Notes: a model not told the origin generated them from the letters alone. Counted from the first letter of the stretch, positions 34,955 through 44,986 are shown. The stretch is DNA of 64,000 bases from Streptomyces lavendofoliae (GCF_014649735.1 NZ_BMTP01000021.1:1-64000); one strand, 5' to 3'. Made by a program: numbers and translations.

Positions 34955-36217
34955 GTGAAAATTCTCGTCCTGGGCGGCGACGGATACCTTGGCTGGCCCA
35001 GTGCCCTGCATTTGTCCAGATGCGGACATCAGATCGGCATTGTCGACAACTTCGCTCGACGCGGCTACGACCAAGAGCTGGGCATCGCCAGCCTCGTACC
35101 CCTCGCCTCCCTGCGAACACGGGTGACGGCTTGGCGGGAAGTCAGCGGACTGCGCCTCGAGGTGTACGAGGGGGACCTGACCGAAGCCGGATTCATCCAC
35201 CGTGTCATCCGGGCGTTCCGCCCCGAAGCGGTAGTGCACTTCGCTGAACAGCGTGCCGCGCCATACTCCATGATCGATCGCGACCACGCGGTGTACACGC
35301 AGGTAAACAACGTCGTCGGCACGCTCAATCTGCTCTACGCCATCGGTGAATTGGACCGCGACATCCACCTGGTCAAGTTGGGGACCATGGGAGAGTACGG
35401 GACACCCAACATCGACATCGAAGAGGGGTGGCTGGAAGTCGAGCACAAGGGACGTACGGAACGGGTCCTTTACCCCAAACGTCCGGGCTCCTTTTACCAC
35501 CTGTCGAAGGTCCACGACAGCCACAACATCGAGTTCGCCTGCCGTGCCTGGGGACTGCGGGCGACCGACCTCAATCAGGGAATCGTCTACGGTCAGCAGA
35601 CGCCGGACACCGCACTGGACCCTCGGCTCGCAACCAGGTTCGACTACGACAGCCTCTTCGGGACCGTCGTCAACCGGTTCGTCGTTCAGGCCGTTCTCGG
35701 ACTGCCTCTGACGGTGTACGGCAGCGGAGGCCAGACACGCGGTCTTATCGACATCAGGGACACGGTCGAGTGCATTCGGCTGAGCGTGGAGAACCCGGCT
35801 CGTGCCGGCGAGTTCCGGGTGTTCAACCAGATGACCCAGAGCATGTCGGTGCTGGATATCGCCCGGACGGTGGCGGAAGCATACCCGGGGGACGTCGAAG
35901 TCGAGCGTCTGGCCAATCCGCGCGTGGAGGCCGACCAGCACTATTACCGCGTGCAGCACAGTCGCCTCACCGAACTGGGCCTGATTCCTCATCTATTGTC
36001 CGAAACCCTGCTGACCAGTCTTTTCGACATCGCGCGGGAACACGCCGAGCGAGCCCTCCCGCAGACGATCCTGCCGCAAACCGACTGGCGGACACCCTCG
36101 GCGACTGCCCGGACGACACCCCCGCAGGTAGGGGAGATGCTCCCGCAGGCACGCACGGTGAGGCAACGGAGCTCCGCGGACGACACATCCACGGCGGCCG
36201 GGTCAGGTGCCCCGTGA
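34955..36217 (+). CDS. sqdB: UDP-sulfoquinovose synthase
   Basis: The 420-aa NAD-dependent short-chain dehydrogenase/epimerase-like enzyme makes UDP-sulfoquinovose from UDP-glucose and sulfite, the headgroup donor for sulfolipid. Many SQD1/SqdB signatures are present: VLGGDGYLGWPSALHLS (NAD loop), VVHFAEQRAAPYSMIDR, LVKLGTMGEYGTPNIDIEEG (catalytic Thr), SFYHLSKVHDSHN (Tyr and Lys), RATDLNQGIVYGQQT, YGSGGQTRGLIDIRDTV, ANPRVEADQHYY. The C-terminal 40 residues are a disordered addition. It starts at GTG 34955 with AGGAGG. Stop and next start overlap (GTGA), so it is co-translated with the glycosyltransferase. Confidence 0.95.
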   Translation: MKILVLGGDGYLGWPSALHLSRCGHQIGIVDNFARRGYDQELGIASLVPLASLRTRVTAWREVSGLRLEVYEGDLTEAGFIHRVIRAFRPEAVVHFAEQRAAPYSMIDRDHAVYTQVNNVVGTLNLLYAIGELDRDIHLVKLGTMGEYGTPNIDIEEGWLEVEHKGRTERVLYPKRPGSFYHLSKVHDSHNIEFACRAWGLRATDLNQGIVYGQQTPDTALDPRLATRFDYDSLFGTVVNRFVVQAVLGLPLTVYGSGGQTRGLIDIRDTVECIRLSVENPARAGEFRVFNQMTQSMSVLDIARTVAEAYPGDVEVERLANPRVEADQHYYRVQHSRLTELGLIPHLLSETLLTSLFDIAREHAERALPQTILPQTDWRTPSATARTTPPQVGEMLPQARTVRQRSSADDTSTAAGSGAP

Positions 36218-37419
36218 GAATCGCATTCGTCACGGAGACCTGGCACCCCCACACCGACGGCATCGTCACCCGGCTCTCAGCCACCATTCGTGAACTGCGC
36301 CGCCGCGGACACGAAGTACTGGTGGTCGCACCCCGTGGCGGGCCCCGGTCCTACCACGGGGCCGCAACGGCCGGCATCGCCACATTCCGCACACGCCTGC
36401 TCTACGGTGGCAGGCCATGGGGGTTGCCCGTCCCCCGTGTCGGACGTGAACTGCACCGGTTCTCACCCGACGTCGTGCACGTGGTCAATCCGTTCTGCAT
36501 GGGTGTGGCCGCTGTCGCCGCCGCCCGCCTGCTGAAACTGCCCCTGGTGGCCTCGTACCACACACACATGGACAAGTACGCCCGGCACTACCACTACGCA
36601 GCCCTCCAGCCGGCCATTCGATCGCTGGTGCGGCTGGTACACCGGCAGGCGGACATCAACCTGGTGACATCGAGGGCCGCAGCGGCGGAACTGAAAGAGC
36701 GTGGCATTCCTCGCCTGCACCTCTGGGAACGAGGCGTGGATTTGGACCTCTTCCGGCCGCAGACGCGCAGCCGTCCGGACAGCGACGATCTCACCTACCT
36801 CTACGTCGGGCGGGTGGCCGCCGAGAAAGGGCTGGACGTCCTGGGCGCCCTGGGGGAGCGGCTCCGAGCCGACGGGACAGGATCGGTGGTGATCGTGGGA
36901 GACGGACCGGTCCGCGCGCAGCTTGAGCGGCGCTTCGCCGGGCTGCCCGTCCACTTCACCGGCACGCTGCACGGTGAGCGGCTTGCCACCGCGTACGCGG
37001 AGGCGGACGTCTTCGTCTTCCCGTCCGCAACCGACACACTGGGTCTCGTGCTCCTTGAGGCCATGGCTTCGGGTCTGCCGGTGGTGGCCGCCGATGCGCC
37101 GGCCACCCGGGAAATCCTGGGTGATAACTCTGCGAGCCGACTCTTCCCGGCCCAACAGGCGCACCGCATTCCCCAGCTGTCCAGAGAAGTCCTCACCAGC
37201 ATGGCCCCCGACGTGCTGGTCAAAACCGCACGGCAGGCAGCCGAGCCATGGGGCTGGCCGGCCACTGTCGATCGCCTTCTGCAGTACTACTCCCACGCGC
37301 TGTGGACAGCGACCTGCCGCACCGGGGGCCGGGGACCGGCGCGTGACACGCAACCGCTGCTCGACACCGCACCCGGACTGTACGACTGCCGGACCGGCGG
37401 ATGCCCGCATGAGATCTAG
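36214..37419 (+). CDS. sqdX: Sulfoquinovosyltransferase-like GT4 glycosyltransferase
   Basis: The 401-aa GT4 enzyme resembles SQD2/SqdX, which transfers sulfoquinovose from the UDP sugar to diacylglycerol on the cytoplasmic face of the membrane. Motifs: WHPHTDGIVTRLSATIRELR, SYHTHMDKYARHYHY, LVTSRAAAAELKERGI, LWERGVDLDLFRP, YVGRVAAEKGLDVL, FTGTLHGERLATAYAEADVF, then the nucleotide site FPSATDTLGLVLLEAMASGLP. The SYHTH, LWxxGVD and GTLxGxxLxxAYAxxD strings are what the plant and cyanobacterial enzymes share. It overlaps sqdB at the start and the MMPL gene at the end. The C-terminal 70 residues are divergent. Acceptor lipid not proven. Confidence 0.88.
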   Translation: MRIAFVTETWHPHTDGIVTRLSATIRELRRRGHEVLVVAPRGGPRSYHGAATAGIATFRTRLLYGGRPWGLPVPRVGRELHRFSPDVVHVVNPFCMGVAAVAAARLLKLPLVASYHTHMDKYARHYHYAALQPAIRSLVRLVHRQADINLVTSRAAAAELKERGIPRLHLWERGVDLDLFRPQTRSRPDSDDLTYLYVGRVAAEKGLDVLGALGERLRADGTGSVVIVGDGPVRAQLERRFAGLPVHFTGTLHGERLATAYAEADVFVFPSATDTLGLVLLEAMASGLPVVAADAPATREILGDNSASRLFPAQQAHRIPQLSREVLTSMAPDVLVKTARQAAEPWGWPATVDRLLQYYSHALWTATCRTGGRGPARDTQPLLDTAPGLYDCRTGGCPHEI

Positions 37420-39517
37420 AGTGACACCACGGCAGCTCCTGCCCGCCCTCGCCGTCTTGCTGACCTGGATGGTGCTCGGCGTCTTGAGCGCACCGGCCGC
37501 TTCGCAACTCGGGACGGCACAAGTAAACAGCGAAGAAGTCTTCCTGGCCGACCGGAGCGAGGCCAAGCGCGCGCAACGCCTCGTCGACCGCATGACGGGC
37601 GGCGCCACCCTGCCATTGGTCATCGTGTACGAACGCGACGGAGGCCTGACCACAGCGGATCACGCAACAGCGGCCAAACACCTGAGGACCTTCGCCTCGC
37701 TTCCCACCGTCGGCAGGCCGGTGACCGCTCCCGTCCCCAGCACCGACGGGGAAGCGATCCAGACAGTCCTCCCCACATCGGCCGACCACTATCAGGACGT
37801 GCGACGCCTGGTGGAACGGGTACGTGCCGAGATCGACACCGTCGCAGGCCCTTCGGCACATGTCACCGGGCCGGCGGGTCTCCTGGCCGACCACCTCCAG
37901 GCGCATGACGAATTCGAAGCCCGGCTTCTTGCCGTGACGGCGGCGGTAGTGCTCCTCACCCTGCTTCTGGTCTACCGCAGCCCGTGCCTGTGGGTGCTGC
38001 CGGCCGTCTCGGTCGCGGTCGCCTACCTGGTCGCGGCCGGTGTGGTCTACCACCTCGCCGGCGCGGGATCGCTCGACCTCACCGGTCCCGGCCAAGCCGT
38101 CTTCACCGTTCTGATCTTCGGAGCAGCCACCGATTACGCACTCCTGCTCGTCTCCCGTTGCCGAGAGGAACTGCGCCGAACAGGCAGCGACACGCAAGCC
38201 GTCACCCAGGCGCTGCGGCGTACGGCTCCCACGTTGGTGGCCTCGGCGGCCACGGTCGTGCTGGGACTGTTGTGCCTGCTGCTCGCAGGTACACCGTCGG
38301 TCAGGGCAGTAGGGCCGGTGGCGGCGATCGGCGTCATCATCGCCCTGGTGGTGATGACGACCCTGCTCCCTGCCCTGCTCGTGCTGGCAGGACGCACGGT
38401 CTTCTGGCCCTACGTCCCCGGACCGGACGACCCGAGGGATCCTCACAGGTCATGGACCGCCATCGCGGAACTGGTGGCCCGGCGACCTCGGCTCTCCTGG
38501 CTGATTCCGGGCATCGTGCTCCTGATCGCCGCGATGGCCCTCCCCGCACTCCGACCCGATGGCATCCCCAAGTTCGATGCCTTCACCACGGTTTCCGCCG
38601 CGGCTGTCGGCCAGAAGACCATTGAGCGGCACTATGCGGCCGGCTCCACCGCGCCAGTCGTCATCGTCGCGAAGAGTTCCCGGCTCGGCGACGTCGCGCG
38701 ACAAGCGCGTGGCGTTCCAGGGGTGGTCGCGGTGGAGGAGGCGCCGGCGGCGGCCACGGCACGTGACGGGACCACCGGTAGCTGGCGGATGGCCAAGGCG
38801 GTGCTCGCCTCAAGGCCAGATTCCCCCCAGGCCCAAAGAGACGTCGAGCGGCTCCGCGCGGCGGTCCATAAGGTCCCCGGAGCCGACGCGCTGGTGGGCG
38901 GCAACACCGCCATGGAGCTGGACACCCGCACCACGGCGGAGGCCGACCGCGAAGTGCTCCTGCCCGCAGTGCTTGCGGCGGTCTCAGCAGTCCTCGTCTT
39001 CCTCCTGCGATCCCTCACGGCCCCGCTGCTGGTGATCAGCACGGTCGTGCTTTCCTATGTCGCGACATTGGGGGCCTGCGGGCTGATTTTCCGTTTCCTG
39101 CTGAAGGCGCCGCACTCCGAAACTGATTTCCCACTCGTGACCTTCGTACTACTCGTGGCCCTGGGCGCCGACTACAACATCTTTCTCATGTCGCGCATCC
39201 GCGAGGAAGCACGCCTGGTCGGCACCCGCCACGCCATCCGGCGAGCACATGCCGCGACCGGCGGGGTCATCACCTCCGCCGGCATGATTCTTGCGGCCAC
39301 CTTCTCAGCCCTGCTCGTCTTTCCCCTCACGTCCCTCATGCAGCTGGGAGTCGCCGTGGCCATCGGCGTGCTCCTCGACACCCTGGTCGTGCGCTCGCTG
39401 CTGCTGCCGGCCGTCAGCCACGAGATCCAAGGTGCCCTCTGGTGGCCCGGCCGGCCGCCGACCGGGCCACCCGCTTACCCGGAAAGACCGCGCTCTGAGG
39501 TCGCTGTGACCGGATGA
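37409..39517 (+). CDS. MMPL-family lipid exporter
   Basis: The 702-aa RND-type membrane protein starts at ATG 37409, overlapping the glycosyltransferase by 11 bases (a GTG at 37421 is an alternative). Twelve membrane helices in the MMPL 1+5+1+5 arrangement are recognisable, with two periplasmic loops (about residues 30-160 and 380-510). The proton-relay regions GAATDYALLLVSRCREEL and LGADYNIFLMSRIREEA, each with the conserved Asp-Tyr, are intact. MMPL proteins of actinomycetes export glycolipids, trehalose esters and siderophores. Being third in the sqdB operon, it is the likely exporter of the sulfo-glycolipid. Confidence 0.92.
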   Translation: MRSRVTPRQLLPALAVLLTWMVLGVLSAPAASQLGTAQVNSEEVFLADRSEAKRAQRLVDRMTGGATLPLVIVYERDGGLTTADHATAAKHLRTFASLPTVGRPVTAPVPSTDGEAIQTVLPTSADHYQDVRRLVERVRAEIDTVAGPSAHVTGPAGLLADHLQAHDEFEARLLAVTAAVVLLTLLLVYRSPCLWVLPAVSVAVAYLVAAGVVYHLAGAGSLDLTGPGQAVFTVLIFGAATDYALLLVSRCREELRRTGSDTQAVTQALRRTAPTLVASAATVVLGLLCLLLAGTPSVRAVGPVAAIGVIIALVVMTTLLPALLVLAGRTVFWPYVPGPDDPRDPHRSWTAIAELVARRPRLSWLIPGIVLLIAAMALPALRPDGIPKFDAFTTVSAAAVGQKTIERHYAAGSTAPVVIVAKSSRLGDVARQARGVPGVVAVEEAPAAATARDGTTGSWRMAKAVLASRPDSPQAQRDVERLRAAVHKVPGADALVGGNTAMELDTRTTAEADREVLLPAVLAAVSAVLVFLLRSLTAPLLVISTVVLSYVATLGACGLIFRFLLKAPHSETDFPLVTFVLLVALGADYNIFLMSRIREEARLVGTRHAIRRAHAATGGVITSAGMILAATFSALLVFPLTSLMQLGVAVAIGVLLDTLVVRSLLLPAVSHEIQGALWWPGRPPTGPPAYPERPRSEVAVTG

Positions 39518-39664
39518 CCGACCGTCGCGCCAAAAGCCCCATACGCGCCACACCACGAGAAGGTTCACGGGGGACTGGCTCCCACAAGCGCTCGGCCCGC
39601 GCCCCTGCTCGGCCGCCGTTTCCCCGCCCCCGGGGTAGGCGACCCCGTGCGGTACGCCGGGCGC

Positions 39665-40738
39665 CTACGGCAGCCCGTCCACGCCGGCCTTCAGCGGTGA
39701 ACTGCCGTGCGGGGCGGCTCGCATCGCCGGTCCCGCGGCGCTGACGTCGACAAGCCGCTGCTGGTCCTCGTCCCACAGTCGCAGGCGTAGCGACCGCAGG
39801 CTTGACCTCAAGGTGATGACGGTCGCCTGATGAAAGATCGGGTTCTCATCATGACACCTGCGCAGCGCATAGTTCGGAATGCGCGAGCTCAGGTGGTGGA
39901 CATGGTGGTAGCCCAGGTTGGCCGTGCACCACCGTAGCAGCGAAGGGAGCTGCAAAAACGAACTGCCTCGTACGGCAGCCGTGAAGTAGTCCCAGCGTTC
40001 TCGCCGCTCCCAATAGGTGTTCTCGAACTGGTGTTGCACATAGAAGAGGTACACCAGGGCGGTGCTGCTCAACAGCAGTACCGGGCCATACACCAGGAGG
40101 AATGCCGTCAGCGTGCCCGTCCACCACGTGAGCGCGATGACGCCGGCGAACACCGCGTTCGTGCAATGGACCGAGCGACGTTCGGTCGACCCGCTGGACG
40201 GGTTCACCAGCCGTTGCCCCACCAAGAGCAGCAGAGTCGGTCCGGCACCCAAGTAGAAGGCCGGGCTACGGAACATCCGGTACCGGAGACGGCCCCACCG
40301 GGACCGTCCGAGATATTCGCGCACCGTGAGAGTGGGGACGTCGCCGACCCCCCGGCGATCCAGATCGCCCGAAGTGGCATGGTGGAGCGCATGCGCCTTT
40401 CGCCACTGGTGGTACGGAACGAAGGCGAGGAACCCACAGAAGGTCCCCAACGCGTCATTGGCCCTCCTCGAGCGGAAGAACGAGCCGTGACCACAGTCGT
40501 GGAGGATCACCGCGATGCGCACGAGAAGCGCGGCTGCCATCGGGGACAAGGCGAGTGTCCACCAGTAGGAGTGGGAGAGCACGAGGCACATGAGGTAGAG
40601 CAGGGCGAAGTACAGAGGGAAGGTGTTCGCCACCTGAGCCAGGCTCTTGAGTGTGTGGGTCGTTCGATACCGAGCGACGATGTCGCGCCATGGCTCCCTT
40701 TGGCCGGGAGCGTTTCCGGTGCTGGCATCGGATGTCAT
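39665..40738 (-). CDS. Membrane fatty acid desaturase
   Basis: The 357-aa membrane di-iron desaturase has three His boxes: HDCGH, HALHH (in KAHALHHATSGD) and HHVHH (in LGYHHVHHLSSR). Hydrophobic segments (TFPLYFALLYLMCLVLSHSY, LSPMAAALLVRIAVIL, FLLVYGPVLLLSSTALVYLF) place the boxes on the cytoplasmic side. It resembles delta-12/omega-type acyl-lipid desaturases acting on membrane lipids or acyl chains. It is convergent with the MMPL gene and co-oriented with the ketosynthase 123 bases upstream. A role in tailoring the acyl chains of the local lipid is likely. Confidence 0.93.
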   Translation of the reverse strand: MTSDASTGNAPGQREPWRDIVARYRTTHTLKSLAQVANTFPLYFALLYLMCLVLSHSYWWTLALSPMAAALLVRIAVILHDCGHGSFFRSRRANDALGTFCGFLAFVPYHQWRKAHALHHATSGDLDRRGVGDVPTLTVREYLGRSRWGRLRYRMFRSPAFYLGAGPTLLLLVGQRLVNPSSGSTERRSVHCTNAVFAGVIALTWWTGTLTAFLLVYGPVLLLSSTALVYLFYVQHQFENTYWERRERWDYFTAAVRGSSFLQLPSLLRWCTANLGYHHVHHLSSRIPNYALRRCHDENPIFHQATVITLRSSLRSLRLRLWDEDQQRLVDVSAAGPAMRAAPHGSSPLKAGVDGLP

Positions 40739-40861
40739 GCTGGCTCCTGCTTGGACGGCGTGAAGAATTGCGTGCGGGAGTGCTCGAGGAGTGCGCCGGC
40801 CGGTTCCGGTGCCGAATCCTCGTATCGGAGGCGTGCGGGAGGAGTGAGTGGCGTCGGCGGT

Positions 40862-42094
40862 TCAGTCGGGTCGGCTGCCACGCATGACAAGGACGGCGTT
40901 GTGCCCGCCGAAGCCGAATGAGGTACTGACCGCGGTCCTCATGCGTCGTTCTCGCGGCGTCTTGGTGACGATGTTCAGCTCCAGAGCGGCGTCCTGGCAC
41001 TGGAGGTTGGCGGTCGGGGGAATCTTCGCGTGCATCAGGCTGAGCAGCGTGACTGCGGCCTCGAGCGCCCCTGCCGCCCCCAGGGCGTGTCCCAGCACGC
41101 TCTTGTTCGCGGTGATCGGCGGACCAGCCGGAAACACCTTCCGCAGTACGAGCGCCTCGGTTTCGTCATTGAGCCGGGTGGATGTGCCATGGGCGTTGAT
41201 GTGGTCGATGCTGTCCGCACCGCAACCGGCATCGAGCAGGGCCGCCCGGATGGCAGCCTCTGCCGACTCGCCCGTCGGGGCAGGAGCGGTGGGGTGGTAC
41301 CCGTCCGCGGTAGCGCCGTAGCCGGCTAGATACCCGCGCAGCCGCGCCCGCCGACGGTGGGCTTCGCCGGCGCGTTCCAGCACCAGAACGGCTGCGCCTT
41401 CACCGAGCACGAATCCATCGCGTTCGGTGTCGAAGGGCCGTGAAGCCGCTTCCGGGTCGTCTCTGCGGGAGGACAGTGCGCCCATGCGCCAGAAGGAGGC
41501 TGCGGTCATTCGGCTACGACCTGATTCGCTTCCTCCGGCCAGCACGATGTCGCACCGGCCCGAACGAAGCAGGTCCATGGCGGTTCCCAGGGCTGTGGTG
41601 CCCGAGGCGCATGCGCTGCTGGTGGTGAAGCAGACACCCCGTGCACCAAGGTCGAGGGCGATCTCTCCGGCCGCCATGTTGGGCAGGCTGCGGGGGATGT
41701 TGAAGGGTGACATGAAGTCAGCCCTGTCCTGCTCGAGCAGGGAGAAGGGTTTCTCGTAGGAGTGCAGGCTGTTGCTGCCGACTCCGAGAACGACACCCAC
41801 TCGTTCCGACTGCCACTGCGCGGGGTCGAGGCCGGCGTCAGCGACGGCTTGCCGGGCGGCCACCACCGCGAACTGGGCGAAGGTATCGAGCCGCCTGGCC
41901 ACCTTGTGTCCCAGCACTGAGGCGGCGTTGAACCCACGAACCGCGCACGAGAAGTCTGCACGTAGGCCGTCGAGAAGAGGATCACGATCCGCCAGCGAGA
42001 GGCCCCGGCACAGCCGGTGCCAGTTCTCTTCGAGCCCGATGCCCGCCGGCGACAGCATGCCGATTCCCGTCACTGCGATGTCTCTGTTGCCCAA
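40862..42094 (-). CDS. FabF-like beta-ketoacyl-ACP synthase
   Basis: The protein is about 410 aa from TTG 42094 (GAAAGG eight bases upstream; an ATG at 42163 is in frame but lacks a good site). The thiolase-fold condensing enzyme has its catalytic triad: Cys in TTSSACASGTT, His in NAHGTSTRLND and His in VLGHALGAAGA. The gatekeeper-like FGFGGHNAVLV end is intact. It elongates acyl-ACP chains. With no acyl-carrier protein or ketoreductase adjacent, it probably works with host fatty acid synthase to produce a modified chain for the neighbouring acyltransferase. Confidence 0.92.
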   Translation of the reverse strand: MGNRDIAVTGIGMLSPAGIGLEENWHRLCRGLSLADRDPLLDGLRADFSCAVRGFNAASVLGHKVARRLDTFAQFAVVAARQAVADAGLDPAQWQSERVGVVLGVGSNSLHSYEKPFSLLEQDRADFMSPFNIPRSLPNMAAGEIALDLGARGVCFTTSSACASGTTALGTAMDLLRSGRCDIVLAGGSESGRSRMTAASFWRMGALSSRRDDPEAASRPFDTERDGFVLGEGAAVLVLERAGEAHRRRARLRGYLAGYGATADGYHPTAPAPTGESAEAAIRAALLDAGCGADSIDHINAHGTSTRLNDETEALVLRKVFPAGPPITANKSVLGHALGAAGALEAAVTLLSLMHAKIPPTANLQCQDAALELNIVTKTPRERRMRTAVSTSFGFGGHNAVLVMRGSRPD

Positions 42095-42620
42095 TGGACG
42101 AACCTTTCTGTAGCGCGCGCTGGGATCGGCTGCTTCACCGTCAACCTGGGCGAGCGGGGGCATGTGGGGGTCGCAGCCCGACGAGATGAGGTCGTGCGCG
42201 AAAGGCAGCAGGTCAACAAGGGTTTTCGAGGTGGAGGACGGGTCCCTGCTCGCGCGAGGTCAGCGGACCGGGCGCGCTCAGACTCCGAATGGCTGTGCTG
42301 GCACTTATCGCACCGAGGGTCAGCCAGCGTGGGAGCGAGTGCGCTGAAGATGGCAGGCAAAGCTATTGGCCATTATGTCTGTTCGCCAGCGGCGTGGCCG
42401 GCACCCGGGAACAGCTGCGTCAAGGCGAGTCGTTCCTGGGTTCGCCAAGCCTACTGAAAAAATGGACGCAAGTGGAGTGGTGAGTCGGTCCGTGAGCCGT
42501 ATGGCCTAGACGATGGACCGGCCGACGAAATGCATTACAGGCAGGGGTTCACGACTCGCCTGCGATTGTCGTGCCCCGTCAGAGCCGTTGCAGACCAGTG
42601 CCGGCCTCTGCGCCCAAGAC
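42095..42620. other. Intergenic, no gene recognised
   Basis: This 526-base gap lies between co-oriented ketosynthase and acyltransferase genes. It was checked for an acyl carrier protein (Asp-Ser-Leu motif) on both strands and none was found. 42340-42540 is relatively AT-rich and may contain the ketosynthase promoter. Confidence 0.35.
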
Positions 42621-43322
42621 TCAACCTCTGACTGCCTGGGAGGTCTTGATCTTGGTTGCGTAGACGTCGACGTACTCTTGGCCCGACAGCTGCCTGACTT
42701 CATTCATCACCGTATCCGTGATGGCGCGAAGGACGTAGCGGTCGCGCTCCAAACCGTCATAGCGAGAGAACTCCAGCGGAGCGCCGAAGCTGACCTTCAC
42801 GCGGGCTGGACGGGGCAGGCCCGCTCCGCTCGGCTGCACCTTTTCCGTCCCGGTCACGGCGAAAGGAACAATGGGTGCACCCGTCATCAAGGCAAGCCGG
42901 GCAATTCCTGTCCGGCCGCGGTAGAGACGTCCGTCAGGAGACCGCGTACCCTCTGGAAAGACACCGAACGCATGCCCTTCATTGAGCAGTCTGCATCCGG
43001 TCATCAGAGCAGCAGAAGCAGCACCTACGTGGCCCCGGTCCACGGGAATCATGCCGCCGCTGGAGAAGAACCAGGACTGCAGCTTGCCTTTGAAGCCTTT
43101 CCCGGTCATGTACTCGCCCTTTCCGATGAAAATGACCCTTCTCTGACACACCAATTGCAGGATCAGCGAGTCAAGAAAGGCGACATGGTTTCCCGCCAGA
43201 ATTACTGGTCCAGTGGGGGGAATATGCTCCTTCCCGCGCATCTTGGGGCGGCATACCAGCGAAAGAACAGGCCCGAGCGTAGCTTTGATGAGCCCATACC
43301 GGGACAACGGAGCCTCCGTCAT
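42621..43322 (-). CDS. PlsC-type 1-acyl-glycerol-3-phosphate acyltransferase
   Basis: The 233-aa acyltransferase has the catalytic NH(x4)D motif in AGNHVAFLDS and the glycerol-phosphate-binding FPEGTRSPDG. VIFIGKGEY and VPFAVTGTEKV match the other conserved blocks. It transfers an acyl group to lysophosphatidic acid or a related acceptor at the membrane. It lies between the HAD phosphatase and the ketosynthase, all leftward, together capable of making phosphatidate and then diacylglycerol for the glycosyltransferase. Confidence 0.92.
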   Translation of the reverse strand: MTEAPLSRYGLIKATLGPVLSLVCRPKMRGKEHIPPTGPVILAGNHVAFLDSLILQLVCQRRVIFIGKGEYMTGKGFKGKLQSWFFSSGGMIPVDRGHVGAASAALMTGCRLLNEGHAFGVFPEGTRSPDGRLYRGRTGIARLALMTGAPIVPFAVTGTEKVQPSGAGLPRPARVKVSFGAPLEFSRYDGLERDRYVLRAITDTVMNEVRQLSGQEYVDVYATKIKTSQAVRG

Positions 43323-43426
43323 GCGTTGAGCGATGCCTTACAGGACGTGCGCAGCGAGGTGCATGTTTCGAACAAGTAGAAAGTCTCGGTAGGATTTTCC
43401 GCAGGACCTTTCGGCGGCCTCCTCGC

Positions 43427-44188
43427 CTACCGGCTGCTGCCGAACTCGGGGTCCCGGCCGGTAGCCGGCCTCCCCATCTTCTCCTTGGCGATCAGAATCG
43501 GCCATCCCGACGAAGTCGCATGCCTCCGCAACCGCCGGTCGGGATTGACGACACACGGGTTTCCCACCGCCATAAGCATCGGCATATCGGTGTACGAATC
43601 GCTGTAGGCGTAGCTGCTTTCGAGGCTCCACCCGTTGTTCTCAGCCAGTGAGCGCATGGCGGTCGCCTTGCCCTCGGCGTACGGGTAGCTTTCGACTCCA
43701 CCTGTGAAGCGCCCCTCGCGGACTTCAGGACGGGTGGCGATGACGTGCTCAATTCCGAGACTTGCGGCGATGGGTTCTGCGACCACGTGACTACTTGCGG
43801 TGACAAGCACTAGCGGACGTCCGGCTTCGCGATGGCGTTCCACGAGGTTTTGAGCTTGGCGGTAAACAAGAGGGAGGAGCACCGTTGGCAGACTGGCCCT
43901 TACGATCTCCGTCACTTGCCCCACTGTCCAACCGCTTCCGAGCTTTTGAAGCTCAAGAAGCAGACTTTGCGCCTCCCTTTGACCTCCCCCCGCCGCATGG
44001 AAGCGAATCTGCCCGACTACTGCTCGGATGAAGACGGACCGGTGGATCAGGCCTTCTCGATAGAAGACGGGCGCCAAGGCCAGTGTGCTGGACCTCGCGA
44101 TAACTGTACGGTCCAGGTCGAAAAAGGCGGCTCCTGTGGACGGAGGCTGCGCGTCCCGTGGTGCTGCTTGCTGCGGCGAGTTGATCAC
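43427..44188 (-). CDS. HAD-IB family phosphatase
   Basis: The 253-aa protein of the SerB-like HAD subfamily IB opens with the nucleophile motif AAFFDLDRTVIARSS. Motif II is VLVTASSHVVAEPIA and motifs III/IV are YPYAEGKATAMRSLAE and YAYSDSYTDMPMLMAVGNP. Such enzymes often accompany PlsC-type acyltransferases. A phosphatidate or lysophosphatidate phosphatase role is attractive here but not shown by sequence. It is the first gene of the leftward lipid run, with AT-rich DNA upstream. Confidence 0.88.
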   Translation of the reverse strand: MINSPQQAAPRDAQPPSTGAAFFDLDRTVIARSSTLALAPVFYREGLIHRSVFIRAVVGQIRFHAAGGGQREAQSLLLELQKLGSGWTVGQVTEIVRASLPTVLLPLVYRQAQNLVERHREAGRPLVLVTASSHVVAEPIAASLGIEHVIATRPEVREGRFTGGVESYPYAEGKATAMRSLAENNGWSLESSYAYSDSYTDMPMLMAVGNPCVVNPDRRLRRHATSSGWPILIAKEKMGRPATGRDPEFGSSR

Positions 44189-44986
44189 TGAAAACCTCGA
44201 TCATTCAAATTTCCGACGACTCGTCAGAACTTAATATTTTTCGCTCGCGCGCACGAAAACATGCTGTCGTTGCTGCGCCAGGGTCATCGGGCCTGCATGT
44301 GGGCACCATAACAAAACTTGCGTAGAACGCAGCCTTTCTTAGGTCATCCCCGCATGGCATGGGGCGGCGAATGGTTTGGCCGGAACCAGCAGTATGCGAA
44401 AGATCGTCAACCAGCTGACCATCATATAGGTCTGCCGGATTCATTTCCGCAGACAAGTCGCTCGGAGGTGTTGTGGGTTAGTTGAGGGATGAATTTGGCG
44501 GCGGTCGGGGTGTTTCGGTTTGGGGCCGACCGCTGGCCATGTCACCGACCGCTTCAGCCGATGCAGAGTAGGAGCCGCCGAGAATGACGGGCCGCTGATG
44601 CGGATCGGACAGTGCGGCACCACGCGCGGCATCCGGATCCAGGTGGTGTCTTCAAATGATCTTGGGTGGGGTCGCGTAGCGGCGGCGTGGAAGGGTCCAC
44701 ACGGGTGTCACCTGTGTCGAGCAAGCCTTGAGCCCCGGGCGGAGCACGTTCTCGCCAGATGTCCTGTATGTCCTGTCGGCGAAGATCTTCCGGCAGCCGC
44801 CCCCCTTTCCGTCCTGATCGGAAGGAGGGCAAGGGAGCCGCGTGGTCCTGGAGGGTGAGGCTGGCGTGACGCGCTCCCGCTCGTTTTCTGGCGTTGAGGA
44901 CCTTCGGTACAGCCATCAGCGGCTCTCCATGGGTGTGCCGCGCCTGGGTCCGTCAGCCGATGCCGGCGTCTTGCGTCAACCTCGGG
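44189..44986. other. Intergenic, AT-rich promoter patch
   Basis: This 800-base gap starts with a distinctly AT-rich block (44200-44460) that probably holds the promoter of the leftward lipid genes. A small leftward frame there (44205-44456) is not convincing. The rest shows only chance frames. Confidence 0.35.

Noticed and set aside
42095..42620. Possible acyl carrier protein between ketosynthase and acyltransferase
   Set aside because: No Asp-Ser-Leu phosphopantetheine motif in any frame of the gap, and the frames present are Cys/Arg/Ser-rich.
44205..44456. Small leftward frame upstream of the HAD gene
   Set aside because: It lies in the AT-rich promoter patch, has poor codon bias and no good ribosome site.
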